In this document: piece by piece, positions 23,910 through 37,800 of the stretch | Numbering within the stretch: position 1 is the first letter of the stretch | How the letters are laid out: each line of letters opens with the position of its first letter | Assembly (NCBI GenBank): GCA_947623455.1 | Contig: OX392545.1 | Coordinates: forward strand, 28,905,001-28,969,000 | Length of the DNA: 64,000 nucleotides | Reading direction: 5' to 3' | Origin: Mimachlamys varia | Lineage: Eukaryota; Mollusca; Bivalvia; Pectinida; Pectinidae | Made by a program: the position numbers and the translations under genes | The notes under the pieces: generated by a model | What the model was told of the DNA's origin: nothing | What the model saw: only the letters and a program-made list of their open reading frames with translations | The model's database searches: none

Positions 23910-25226
23910 TTTTACATATTATTTGATGCGTAGATTAAAAATAGATACGGTTGTAATTAAATATTTTCAAGCAAGTAGATACACTAACCAAATTAGTTAT
24001 TTCCCCATACAAAAAGCATGTTTTTGTTTACACTTTTAAACAGTTTGTTTCACTCAAAAGAGTCTATATTTGTTTAATTGTCAAAACATTCTATTCACTT
24101 TCCAAATTAGAAACGGATATTGTTTGGATTTGCAAAAAAAAAAATATATATATATTAATAAAAATTATCAACGGGCCTGTTAATAAAATAGATCATTCGT
24201 ATCCAATTTTTTCGGAAAGAGTATATATAATAGTTAACAATTCAGTTGTAATTATAATTCAAGTTAAGTACTATTTGAAAAATGATATTTCAACGTTCAG
24301 CGGTCAGCTTTGGATAATAAGATCACTTCATGTAAAAGGGTACTAAGTGAGGGAAATAAGACCTTACAAAATAACAAAGCAAAACATTCAAATAATTACT
24401 TAAATATGTATATATGTTTGTAATATAGATAAAACACAACAAAACATTACTAATAATGTGCACCACATGTATCTACAATCCATATCGAATATAAACACCT
24501 TAATTTGAAACTTCATTTTAAAACCATAACGCTTCACTAAGTAAGTATAACTGTCAGGTATAAGAAAACAATTCTAAAAGAAGTAAATTACTCATATTAT
24601 TTAAAACCAGAAAACGGTTGTAATTCATCTAGAATTTAGTTCATGATTTAATAAGGCATGGGCGATGGTACACCACGGTAAATTACTATCAAATATAGTG
24701 CAATATAACTCTAACTCAAGATATGTGCAAACAAATTTATTCAAAAGCACAGATAAATTGGTGCTATGAAATATTTCATAATTCGTTTTTTCTGATTCAA
24801 GCCCGTGCCAATTCTCGGAAATAATATAGATTGTTGCGAATATGTTTGATATACAATGCATATCCAATATATAAATGGAATAATATCTAAAAGCAGAAAC
24901 TTATAACACTGTGTCGTTAGAAAGTGATTAAGATTTTAACATACACTGTAAAAACTGTCTTGGCCGAATGCATATTAAATAGAAAGAATATCACAGTACA
25001 CTTTTGCCGGTTATAGTACTTTTTAAAACTCAATATAATACAACTGTAGTTTAAAAATCTACATATACCATTTGTAAAAGTAGAACACAATATCACAGTT
25101 TTGCTAGTCTACAGAAGTCGTTTCTGATGAGGACAATAGTAATCTCCCCTGCTGAGGTTTTTAGTTGTCTCCCTTGTTGAGGTCTTTAGTGGTTTCCCTG
25201 ACGAGATGGGATACTCAGCGTTTCAT
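23910..25226. other. Non-coding stretch, includes the PKHD1L1 3' UTR
   Basis: AT-rich. The part next to 25226 is probably the 3' UTR, with diverged 25-bp repeat units at 25130-25210. No coding frame of note. Confidence 0.5.
24736..24741 (-). terminator. Candidate poly(A) signal of the minus-strand PKHD1L1
   Basis: TTTATT on the plus strand (AATAAA on the minus strand) about 490 nt past the stop at 25227. It is the nearest canonical hexamer I found. Confidence 0.3.
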
Positions 25227-25896
25227 TTACAAGGGGAGGGGACTCTTTCTTTCTGGGTTTAGGTAGTTGTTAACGTTTATCTTATTGATGTTGGTTGCTA
25301 CCGGAGCCTGCGGTAATCCTGCAGACTTGTCTCTGAGGCTCATAAAGGACTGCTCACGGAACAGGATGTCCTCGATGGTACTTTGATGACCGATGTAGTT
25401 GGTATAATTACTCAAATCTGCAAGAGAAATCATCATATGTGAAGTAAGATCAAAGTAATTGTGACATTATAATCATTCTGAAACTGTTTTGAAACCAAAA
25501 CAAAGTGAGTTCATGAAATTGATTTCTTCATTAATCACTGTATTTGAATACGCGCTGTTTATGGTGCACCGGGCTTTTCAATTTAACGCTCACTGGTAGA
25601 CCATCCTTGTATCTGATATTTTACATTGATATTTTTTTCTGACGAAAACAAAGATCAAAGGATCACGTGAGGAATACGGTCATCACCGTAAAGACAAATT
25701 ATTTTCGACTTTGTGTAAGAAAAAAGGGCGTCATTCATTGATGTAGAGTCTTACCCCTCGTTTTTGTCTTTGGCTTCACATTACACTTCCAGTATAGGAT
25801 TCCCAAGACGAGGCACACCAGGATTGTAGATACAATGACAAGGGAGATAATTAGAGCCAACTTGGTACTGCTCATGCCAGAGGAAGTAGTTGATGT
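25227..25896 (-). CDS. PKHD1L1: PKHD1L1 exons 46-47: transmembrane helix and cytoplasmic tail
   Basis: Exon 46 (25896-25755) encodes a short Thr/Ser stalk, one transmembrane helix (LALIISLVIVSTILVCLVLG) and a cysteine-basic stop-transfer segment YWKCNVKPKTKTR. Exon 47 (25417-25227) gives a tail of about 60 residues with NYTNYIGHQSTIED, a Pro-containing part and the end KSPLPL, then TAA. A Cys next to a basic cluster after the membrane resembles the layout of the fibrocystin ciliary-targeting region, but this is inference. The 3' flank carries degenerate 25-bp repeats (25130-25210) related to those after the plus copy. Confidence 0.92.
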
Positions 25897-28800
25897 CTGT
25901 TGAAGGTAAAAGACATTTGTTAATTACTCTTTATAAATATACCAAACTGTTATTTTGAATGTATCAGGAATGTCGGATATTTATGAAATGTGTTCTTGCA
26001 TATTTTGACTTACTATTGGTCCGCATGAGACGCCGTAGTATGACACTCCGCCAACTGTCAGGTATCCGGACAGCGATAGTGACTGGGAGTTAAAGGAGAA
26101 GGCAGTGCTGTTCTGTATAGTATCACACATGCCATATACAGTCGTGTTTACACCGGATATCCCTCCGCTGATGGAGTATGTCACAACGATACTTCCTGTA
26201 ACCAAACATCACGTGAAGCGATGACGTCAAATACATGATTTTATGATACACATAAGCAGGCTAGATATGGACAAAATTGAATTATGGATCTCAGTTTGAT
26301 GGAAATATCACATGTTATTTAGATAAACCGTTTTTTATGCTCAACCATCAAATCGGTGCACCCCTGTTTTTTATCTGTTGACGTACTTCAGTTTACACAA
26401 TGACAGGTACGAACTATGATAACGGTTTTACGATAAACACAGAAGAGTTCAACTTAGGTAAAAGCATATTTTAAGCATAATGACATGATCATGATTAAAG
26501 CCATAATCTTACCTTCCGTGACGGCGACAGAATTTACAAGAACATCCGGGTATTTCTGGGCGAAGTAGTTTCCCATCATGGCAGCAAACGGTTTATCATC
26601 AGAACCAACCACTGTATTGAAATCGGAATCGAATTTCATTTCCACCAGTGTGGTTTGCTGAACGACTAAGCTGGTCTGGGCCTGTGATCGAACCAGTACC
26701 TGGACCTCCTCGTAGAAGTCGTACCCGGACGGCGTCGTGTAGATGTGCAGTTTCAAGGCGTAGACCCCAAGAGATGTGAAGTTCAACGAGTAAAAGTTGG
26801 CCGAACTGGAGGACGTTGAGAATAACGTCTCGTTATATCCGAGCATGGAGCCAGTGTGTAGTTCAGGCTTGTTAAGTTCTGCAGTCATCGTCCAGGTGTG
26901 ACCCTGTTATGATTAACGATGTAGTACAAAAGGTCAGAAATTCAAGGTCACGGTTTATTTAACATGTGTTTTAACTCATTCATTTTCACTGCAAACATTA
27001 TAAAATATGTTTTTACTACTGATATATTAAAACTTATAATGGATGAGGCAATATCCCTTGAATGTTTAAAATCAAACCCGAGGTTCTTAAACTGTTCTTT
27101 GTGAATTTCAATTGTAAATAGGAAATCTAGTTGATCTATATAAACGCCCAATATACGTAACTTCAGGAAATTTTTCGTGATTCTGAAAAAATTTGAAACA
27201 AATCCAGTTGATAGCCATGCAAAAATAAGCCTAAAACGAAGTAAACATGAGCGGAAACTAACAAGAAACTCTTGACAAAAAAATTCCAAAGAAATGATAA
27301 TAATTCAGGTTGGGCCTACTTCAAAAAGAAACCGAAGGTAGAAGACGGCTCGAAATGGACGCGTGTTTACAAACAGCGTGTTTCAACTGCTGTTGTACCG
27401 GTTACCGCGAAAGAATTCATCTTGAATATTGCTGATATCAGTTAATCTTAACTAAATCTATAAATATAATAAGTTATTAGGCTTGATTTTCGCTTCAAGT
27501 TTTGCCGAAAGTTACGTATGTTGGGCCTTTAAAAGTATATTGCATGTGATTACATTTGTAATACAATGATAACTTACCCTCCAGGCGATATCGGGTATAA
27601 GTTCAGACGTAACCTCGTCCCGAAGCTCCACCCCTATGGCAAAGTAGCTGTTTTCAATTACAGTGGAAGTCATGGATGCAACAGAAGCTTTGATTGGTCG
27701 CCCAGTTACGGTCAGCGGATCAGACGCTATGGTAAAGTTTTTGTCAGACGGCACAGTCAGTGTAAAATCGATGTAGAAATCCGTGCCAAATTGAGTGATG
27801 AGCAGGTCGGTGAAGTTGGCCCAGCCGTTCACAAACTCTATTGTGAGATTTCCGGTGAGGTTGGCAAGTGCATTGGATCCGCCGGGTCGAAGTGATGCCG
27901 TGATTTGCCAGGGCTGGGAGGCGGTACCTAACTGTGTTATCGGTTGTCCCTGTAGTTGTATACAAAGAATCTTATTAGTGGACTCGACTATATCATTGTA
28001 TCATTGTAATTATCAATATGGTGGGAACTGCAAGGGTTTGATGACCGTCTCTTACTGAAAGGGGATTGTGTCAATATAGGCCTTTCTGCGGCGTATCAGT
28101 GATAAGGCTAATATTTTACAGGATGATAATTTAATGTCATTTGCATATTGCGCTATGTTCAAAACATCTGATTTTGTGTGGGCTCATAGACAATTTGGGG
28201 AGTGTAAAATTAAAATTTAGTTTTTGAAGTTCTCACGGACAAAAAAATATTAAAAAAAACATTTACTTTATAAGTTTTTAATTAATTTTGTTTAACCTCA
28301 ATCTTCAAGTCTAACAAAAACTACACAAACTAGTTTTTCTACATTTTGCAGCGCGCGAAAACTACAACAACAAATTTTTCATTTTACACTCCCCCCAATT
28401 TGACCCCCAAATTATCTCTCACAAAAAAATCAGATGATTTGAACATAATGCAATATGCAGTTGACCTCAAAGTATCTGCCTGGACAATTTTAGCCTATCA
28501 CTGATAGGCCGCTGAAAGGCCCAAAATGGCACCCCTCCTTTGTTGATTCTGTTATTTGTTTATGAAAACACAATGCTAGAAAAAGATTATACACACAACC
28601 GTACAATGTATCTGCTTTCAACAATATATCATATATATTAAATATGCTAAGAATATATAACAAGGTGCTATCAAGCAGGTTCGTCCTTCTATGACTCACA
28701 TATGAAGCAGGAGACAATAATTGAAAGGGCTTATGATGCTTAAATATGCTGCTAAGTTTGGTTATTGGAAAATGAATTAAGCACTTCATATGTTCAAATA

Positions 28801-31800
28801 CTAATCCAGGAATACACTTATTTGCACAAGCACAACAACGTCATTTCTATAACATACCTAGCTATCAACTTATGTAGTTCAGATTGATTCAATATAACTG
28901 AAAACAGAGATGATATTTTGAATATGGCTGCAGTTTTGGTAGGGTTCGATTAAGCGCAGATAATATGTTAATGGAGAGACTGTGCTAAGTGGTTAAAAAC
29001 ATAACTTAATGATATTAATCTACAATTTAGGTAAAGTAAGATAAGATGTGTTAGTTAGAATGTCCAAGGTAACACTGAAACTAACTTGTGCATCCAAAAC
29101 CTGTATCTTCGGTTGCGTCTTGAAGACAACCCCTTCATGTTGTGGTTCTGGTGCAGGATTAAATCGCATGCTCGAAGCTTCAACAATAATGGTGTAGGGC
29201 GAATCTGTCGTCGTGGCTTTCCACTCCGGGGAGCCTGGTGATGGGAGTGGCTCAATTACAGCCACGCCCACTACAGTCAGATTGACAACTTTGCTGATGT
29301 TTCCTAGTTGCACCTCGTTAACAAGTGTGGCAGAAATGTTCTGCAATTGTGTTAGGGTCAGGTCACTAGAATCGTTGATGTCTGAAGGACAAAAATAGGT
29401 AATATTTTGATATACTTTATCATAAAACACGGTACATGTATTTGTACTGTATTGCTCGAAGAATGAATTTTATATAGTAGTCAGAATAAATGTCGTTAGA
29501 AATAGAACAAGTCATAGTTCTACAAAGATAATTCAAGGAACCTTCAAAATAATAGTTCATGACCACGTCACTTGATAGTCACATAATTCGAAATCTAGGC
29601 TGCTTTTAAAAGGTCAAAACTAAGATGCTTATAACAATGAAAATAAAATCAAACGCATCAACATGAAAACGGATCATTTGGTGAAGACAGCTTCACAAGT
29701 GTAGAGCAAAAACACAATGACGAAAGACAAAATAGTAGAAGCAATGTTTTAAACTCAACAGAGATGAAGGGATTTCTTTATAATAATATGGTTACTAATG
29801 TGTAACGTTATCTCTGGAAAGCATAACGAAGCATTCGCCATGTCATTTGAAAACTGATTGAACAAGCTTGATCTACGACGTCATAAATGAATCATGTGTT
29901 ACGAAAACCTGTGGATTCATACTTATATGAAAGCGTTTTGTTTGTAATGCTCATAAACCGGAATGCAGCACAAATTTAAATAATATGACTGTTTATACAA
30001 CAAATCGAAGTACTGCATTGCTTGTTTCAGCTATTTAAGCGTTTTCGGTGGAAATAAAAAAGAGTCGTGTAAATTGTAAGTTTATACTTACTAGACCGCG
30101 GATTATCAGAAATCTCCAGGATCACCTGGTCATATCCCTGAGATCGTTTTCGCCTTCTTCCTGCTGGAGTTGTCTCCCTTACTACCTTAACAAGTCGAAC
30201 CTTATTTGGTGGGAGATCGAAGAATGATGCAAGAAGTTGTACGAGTTGTGGTCCATAAAATTGATCGACGGTCATAGGCGGAAATTGGAGGGATATAACG
30301 ATTGAGCTGTCTGTTTTTATTTCAACTGCTTTCTTCCCTCTAACGGTAAAATGTAGAAGTCCAGTGTCGCGGTCATAATAGTTTTGACCGGACGTGTCAG
30401 ACACGTTTGGCATGAACTCCTCAGGATAAGTAGGTGGGTCCAGTAGGTAGGCTCCATTTACCGTTCTTCCGTTTTTAGGTGGGACAAGATTACCATCGAC
30501 AAATAGGTCACGTCTGTTTGGTTGCGAGTACCAGACTGAAAGCTTGATGGACTCGGTGTCGTCCGAGTTAAGTAGGAAAAACCTGAGATGTTGGGGTGAT
30601 GTACCAGTAAAGTGAATAACATACTCTTTACCTGGAAGAAAAATACACGGCCTAAATACAACATTTTCATTAGTTAGTACATTAGTCCCGCTTCAATTTA
30701 AATTAAGAGTAAAACAATTTTATTAAACTTTTATGTTAATCGCAGATTTGACAGTGTGTTGTTCGACGTCTAAACAGGCAATTAACAAATGTCTTAGTCT
30801 TTATAATTATCTGAGACGATTTTACTCTTCCATGTAATGAAATCACAACAATAGACCTCTACCGAAGAAAAGAAGTTTGTAAATCATACGTTATTGCGTT
30901 ATTTAAACATTGATTGATCTTATTTGACTTAATATTACTTTAGTCATAAACACAAAGTTTGCTTTTAGTGAAATTCAACAAGCATTACCAGTTGCGACTA
31001 CAGCATAGAATGTGGATACTCGTAAACGACAGGTGTAGCCGCTGCACCACCCCATATCCTGGGGACCGTTGATGAGGTCAAGATATCCATCACCGAGAAT
31101 AGCAACAGGTGAAACTCGGCGGGTCTCCGTATCCGAATCCATACTTTCAATGATCAGTATTTTGTAGTTAAGGTCATGACACTCGTGCGCATGCCATGCC
31201 GATCTGTACTGGCAGTTGTTATTACGGATAATACCTGTAGTGAAGCATGATAAAAGTCTATAAGAAATACTGTTATGTAATGACATTTAAGTTAAACGGA
31301 AATTATATCGCATCCACTAAGAAAAAAAAACTGTTCTGTCACTTTTGCGATCATAGATAATACTATCAATGGAAAATCGTTTAATATGGTCTATCCTGTC
31401 ATAAACGGGTACTAATTTATGTCTGATCAAAATCCATCAGACTATTACCGTAATAATATAAAGTTCGAAAAGCAACATATAATATATTTCTTCCTGTATT
31501 GATAATTTGTTGTTATAGTATGAAGTAATAATTAGAAAAACTTTCGGCGATTTCAATTAATATTAATTGTATTTATATAATAGCAATAGTATTCTATAAG
31601 TGTTTTGTTGGATTAAACATAGTACGCGCGATAATTATTTCTGAAATTTGCTATTTAGAACAGTTTGGAGATAGGATGTTTTGAACGGAGTTGTTTACTT
31701 TTAGTGGATGGAGTTGTCTTCTTTTAGTTAACGGAGTTCTCTACCTTTATTTGGTGCTATATCATTGACAGGAATACGTGTCCCATCCAGATTGGTCAAC

Positions 31801-34800
31801 AGTGTCTTCGGGATCCTGTTATCTCCGAGACCTCTGCGGGGATCACCTCCCCATTGCCACTCTGATTCCGAAATTACAGCGCCAATGCTTCCGAGGAACG
31901 ATCCATCGGCATCAACAAACATCGTCTTCTTTAGGCCATCGCAGTCCATATCCACACAATCGGCACTGTTGATCCTCCTGTTTAAAAGCATATCAACAGA
32001 ATACAATGAAAGAAGGACTTCAAAACACAAGATATTTTCAGCTGAAATTATTATTTTATAAATACATAATCAGAAGTTGCTTAATTTTGTTAAGTCATAT
32101 AATATTTACATAGTTTGGTTTCACAAATTTCGATATTTACAAAAACACGTGTTTGGTATACGTGCGTCAATGCAATCTTCGTTGAAAACAAAAAAACAAT
32201 ACTAATTCGTGGTATAAAGGTGCTGTTTTCGTGCGTGTATTTTGTATAATTCTTTCCATAAGATGCCCTTTCTCAATCGTAAATGGTCTCAATGCAATGC
32301 AGTTATTGCTATCTAATAGTTGAGCCGGTGCTGCCATTTGGGCGCTTATAGCTAGCATTTAAGAAATCCAGAAGTACCAAACCACGTACTCATTTACAGC
32401 CGAGTAGAATGCGATAGGCAAACTAACTTGTTTATAAGTATTACACATGTGCCGTGAATAATGTCCCGGCATCCTACCATTAGCCAACCGCGTCTAAACT
32501 CTATTACCACCAAATTGTAATAAAAAATTCAGGACAAGTGACCAAAACGTGGCATCCTATGTTGCTATATCTTAGACGATTGCTCTGATCAGCTCGATCT
32601 TATGTATATCTCGAAGTGTATTGCTATTTCTCTGACTTACGCCTCTATCACATACACACTTTACTGATCTATATGTCTACATGTACCATATATTTGAATA
32701 TATATTCTGGTTAGATTTTAGCAACTATGAATTAGCATACCAGGATATTAACAGACTTGCACCTACACTCACCCAACATTTGGTCTGTGGTAAAATATTT
32801 TGTTGTCTGTGGCCACATCTGATATGATTGCGTTCCTTGAATCAATTGGGTGTTGAGCATCATCTCCTTTAGCGTTGGTACTGACTGCGTAATCGTTGAT
32901 TCCACAAGTTGTTTTAAAATGGGCAAATGTGACGCCTAGATAGGAAAGTGTTACAACATTTAGCACACTATTTACAATACATGGGAGGAGATCCGATGTT
33001 ATTTTGTTTTGTCCTGAGATTCAGATGTTATATATGTTGATAATTAATGTAGCACAGAGATAATTAACGCTAGTTTAAAAAAAAAATAAAGACAATGTTA
33101 TGTATGGTATACAGAACTATGGTTTGTATGGATTGTTGTAATGGTGTGTATGGTATACATAACAATGGTTTGTATGGACTGTTGTAACGGTGTGTAAAGT
33201 ATACAGAACCAGGGTTTGTATGGAATTTTGTAATGGTGTGTATGGTATACAGAACTATGATATGTATGGAATGTTGTAACGTTGTGTATGGTATACATAA
33301 CCATGGTACGTATGGAATGTTGTAATGGTGTGTATGGTATACAAAACTGGTGTATGTATGGAATCCTGTTTAGGTGTGCAGATAATCTTACATGTGTATT
33401 TGTTCTGTTGTAAACAATGATATTATCATGTCGAAAATCTGAATAAAATCATAGATTAAAAAAAAATAATAAAGGCAAAACTCACCATCAAGATGCATTC
33501 TTCCAAAAATTGCCGGATAAGACATGGTTCCTAAATGAGGCTTCTCTGGCATGTTATTAGTAGCTACAAAGAACAGTGTAAATGCAACACCCACATGACT
33601 GCCATCCGTGTTCCATGGACGTGCTTTTTTACTGATTTCGATATTGTCGTCGGATTTCAATGCATCACTAGTACAGTCGAAGGAAGCTGTAGCGCCAACT
33701 ACCGTGGAATCTTTTATTGAGACATATTTGTCAGCAGTTTCATGAGCAAGGGTTGATGGTCCAATGACAAAGGCTGCACTTCCAACTGTGTTTTCCACAA
33801 GGACGACATTGTGGATTTCCACACTTTTGACATTTTGATAATAAATTCCGATATCTCGGCATTTCCAAGCAGTAATATTCGATATTTGAACACAGGACGC
33901 TGATATCTGATCCTGGGGAAATATGCCAAAGCCCATCAAAGCGCTATGCACCTGATTGCTACCGTAGCCAGCACTTCCACACTGGATTGTGTTTAACCTG
34001 TAGCCTGCCCTTTCTGCCCCTGCTACTACGTTATCTTCAATGACAATGTCCTTAGCTGTTATCGCATTGATCGCACCACTGTGGCGGTAATTAAACGACT
34101 CCTTGCGGTCTTGATAAGAACCCTCCCATATTATAAGAGTCAATAGGTTACGGCGAAGTTGGGTATCATCAGAAGATGTCTCAATGCCTAAAACATTACA
34201 AAGCAAATCATCAGGTAACGCAAAAACACTCCATCAAACAATTTCTGAAGCCATTGTATTTGTTGTTATTACCAAGGCAAAAATACCAACAATAAAATTC
34301 GTTATTCTTACACAATTTACTGTAGTTTGTACTGGTTCTTTAAAACTATGTGTGTTGCTAACAATCAAATAAATTTGGGTAAATTTGTCAATCAAATTAC
34401 AAAAACTTAATAAATGTTTTATATGTTATGTTCACAAAACTTGATTAATTGGAAATCCTTTTTTTGAGAAATGAGTTGGCCAATTATAACATTTTTCTCT
34501 TTAATTTTGAAAGAAATATCTTCTACTTTAGGTTTCATTAAAATGGCAACACTACACCGATGTGGTCAAGTAAATAATCGTTTTACTGTATACACATTAC
34601 TGTTCATGACGCAAATTATACTTGTGATACAAACGTCATAGGAAGTTGTAATTTGAAAACAATTTGATAACAGAGAGTGATCATGAACTAAGCCCAGGAA
34701 TAAACATTAATACTACTTACCCCACCAGACTGTATGATGCACAACATTATCCTCAATTGGCAAATTATGAGTTCCAAAAACGCCGATGGCTGGTGAAAAT

Positions 34801-37800
34801 CCATTGTGGAATGCACATTTGTTCACAAACGATGGTTTGATGTTAGAAACAGTACCACCATCTAGGTATGTCAGTGAAAATCTTGCATCGTAGAACTCCG
34901 TGTAACCTTCTTGTCCCGTGTGGAAAAATTCTACATTGCTCAAGCGAGCAAAACCTTCAAATGAAACAGAACTCATGTATAAGTCAATTATGTCTCAGAT
35001 AAATTGCTAAATTAACATTTCAACGACTATACTTTTAAGCTTTACCTTAAAAATTATGTTGGTTGGTCGTGTGGATTACAAATCCTACCCACAGCTAAAG
35101 GCATTATATGATATGCTTCAGTGTGTTAACATGTGTGTATGATGTATGGTATGTTGGTGTACTACCCTCCTTACGATAGGGATGATTCGATTACGAAGCT
35201 ATAGTGTTATCTTAATAAAATATCAACTACGTGTTCCTTACCGATGTGCTCTGTAATTCCTTGCTGCGCGGTTCCAACAAGTGTACGTGCACCAAATGAT
35301 TCTTTAAACATTTTCGAATAATCCTCTCCAACGATTTTGACATTTCTCGTCAGAAGTCCCACCTCTGCTCCCAAGTTGATGGTGGTACCGCCTACCGTCT
35401 CAGTGTGAACTGTAACAAACACATAACTCCAATGAAAACATTTTGTCGAGCAAAGTTTTCAATCAGGAGATGAACTTCAGCTTTTTTATACTGTATGTGG
35501 TCTTTAAATGATTAACTGATAAACTGATGTGTAAATGTACAGTTACCTATATATTTGTAAGTAGTATAGCCATGAACAAATAAAAAAACTCTGATATTGA
35601 ATTGAAATTAGACTCAAGATAATTTCATTGTGTGATTTATTAACACAAAGTAGATAAAAGCATTTACAGGACACACACATTATTTCTAAAAATATACATG
35701 CGTAAGCAAACTGATTGTTTTTAGTGTTTGAAGTATTTTTTTTCAATCATGCCAATCAATAAAATATGCGAACGATATTGAAGACAAGACTGGCATAATT
35801 CGGTACTTTTATCAGTTATTGAAAAATACAAGTGCAATATAACTTTAAATAGGGGGTGTAAATGTCGTTAAACCACCTACAGAAAATGCAATAAGTTGAT
35901 GTATACTTTTCTACAACATTTAAAGAATGAAACGGGTATAAAAATGTGATTTCTTTACATGTTTTTTTACGTTGATAGAGTTATTTTTCTAACGTATCAA
36001 GAACTGTAGATCAAATATAATGATAAGATAATGACATACTTACCAACGTGTTTGTACAACAGCGAGCTGTTGAGAGTGAGCGTCAGACCATCTGCAGACA
36101 CACTGGCAATCCTAAACGTCTCCGTCTCCCACATGTCGTAACTCGTCGTTGCTAGGACGATCTCGTTTCCGGCCGTCCAGTTGACAGCCTTAGCTAAGGT
36201 GATCGTTGAAGCTCCAGCTGCTACTGTGGCTGCTAGTCGTGTCCATGACACACCTACATCAATTCCGTGGAGGTCAAGTCCTCCAAATACTCCTGCAAAG
36301 TTATAAAGAAATATATGATGTTAGGGTCAAATGTTTTTTACAAGTCGATATAATTCTTAATAGTTCTCATTCGCGCAGCAAAGCGATCGACTCTTTGGAT
36401 CTAACGAAAATATTATGATGCAGATTAATTATGCAAGGCACAGGGAATTTAAAATAAAACTAATCACTATAAAAAGATTCGTTTAAATACTTTTAAAAAT
36501 CTTAATATATACATATTTTAAAATAATTTAACAGTGTTTGAATAACTTACCTGCAGTTTAATAATGTTTTATAGATTAAAATATGTTATACCAGGATGTG
36601 TTGATGAAAACGTTTGTCACTTTGCAGATTACATATAGTTGACAAAAGCAATTTTAGAAAAACGACACAAAACAAAATGTTTAAGCAAACAATAAAATTC
36701 CCTCCTTGAAAATTAAATGTTTTTATCACAAATATTACCAAGAATATTCATGTGGCACCAAACGTCATATCTTTATAGAAATGAGTGTAGATAACCTTGA
36801 CTTTATCTTACCTAAGACCTTTGCTCCTATTGTTGGTGCGTTGGTAAGATCTGTGTATTCCGGTGTTTGCCAGTTCCCTCTCAGGATAACCTGGGCATTA
36901 CCAAGATAGGGAGAATCAGGCCACCCTATAACGAGCCTTCCTCCCAGGATGATGATGTGGGTCGCATTGAGGTTAATGTCGCGGTAAGGAGCTGACGTTC
37001 CGTGGTCGAATTCCAATGTTCCGTATAGGATTACTCTATTGAACCATGGAATGGCCATGTCTGCTACCACCCATAGATCTGTGGTTTAGAAATTCATAAA
37101 AATAATGTAAAATATCTTAATTTCCTTATTGTGATTCCAATTAAATAGAAATAGGAAATTAGTCCGGGTCATCGATATTTCTTGTCGAAGATATTGTTTT
37201 ACTACTTGTATTTATAACCAATAACTACCCACTTAAAACAATGTCATTATCGATGTTATTCAACATAATTATGTCTATCGTCAAGAATGAAATATTCTTA
37301 TAACTATCATTATAATGATAGCATCACTGAAGAGTTTCGGGAGGACGAAACAGCTGTATGATGCAGTTTAATTCATTTTTTCGGCATGCTGTATCTAAAT
37401 TTACTAAATTTAAAAGGTGCAGGATATGTATGTTTTACGTTATCATTAATATATTTGATGTTTGCTTTTTCTCGAAAGGAAAAATTATCAACAATGATAT
37501 ATATATAAATATCTTCAAAAAGTATCTATATTTATATTAATGATATCCATACAAATAGTTCATAGGTTCATATTTTGTCCCTTGTTTAATTGAGTTTGTG
37601 GTCTGATTATGGTTTTGTCGACGCTTCGGTATTCTCTGATTTGTTTACCCTTTGGTATTGTCAGGTCGGTTCCGGCTTCAGGCAGTGTATTGTTGAGCCA
37701 AGTCCAAGAGTTGGGCTGGGACCAGTAAACAAACTCTGCTGGCCGTTCAGTGACAGGAGGAACTGTGTTAGGGTCCGGTGGAGGAGTACAATTGGTGTAG

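Noticed and set aside
26948..27289. 113-codon minus-strand frame inside a PKHD1L1 intron
   Set aside because: No domain, absent from the duplicated arm, and bounded by well-supported splice sites of exons 43 and 44.
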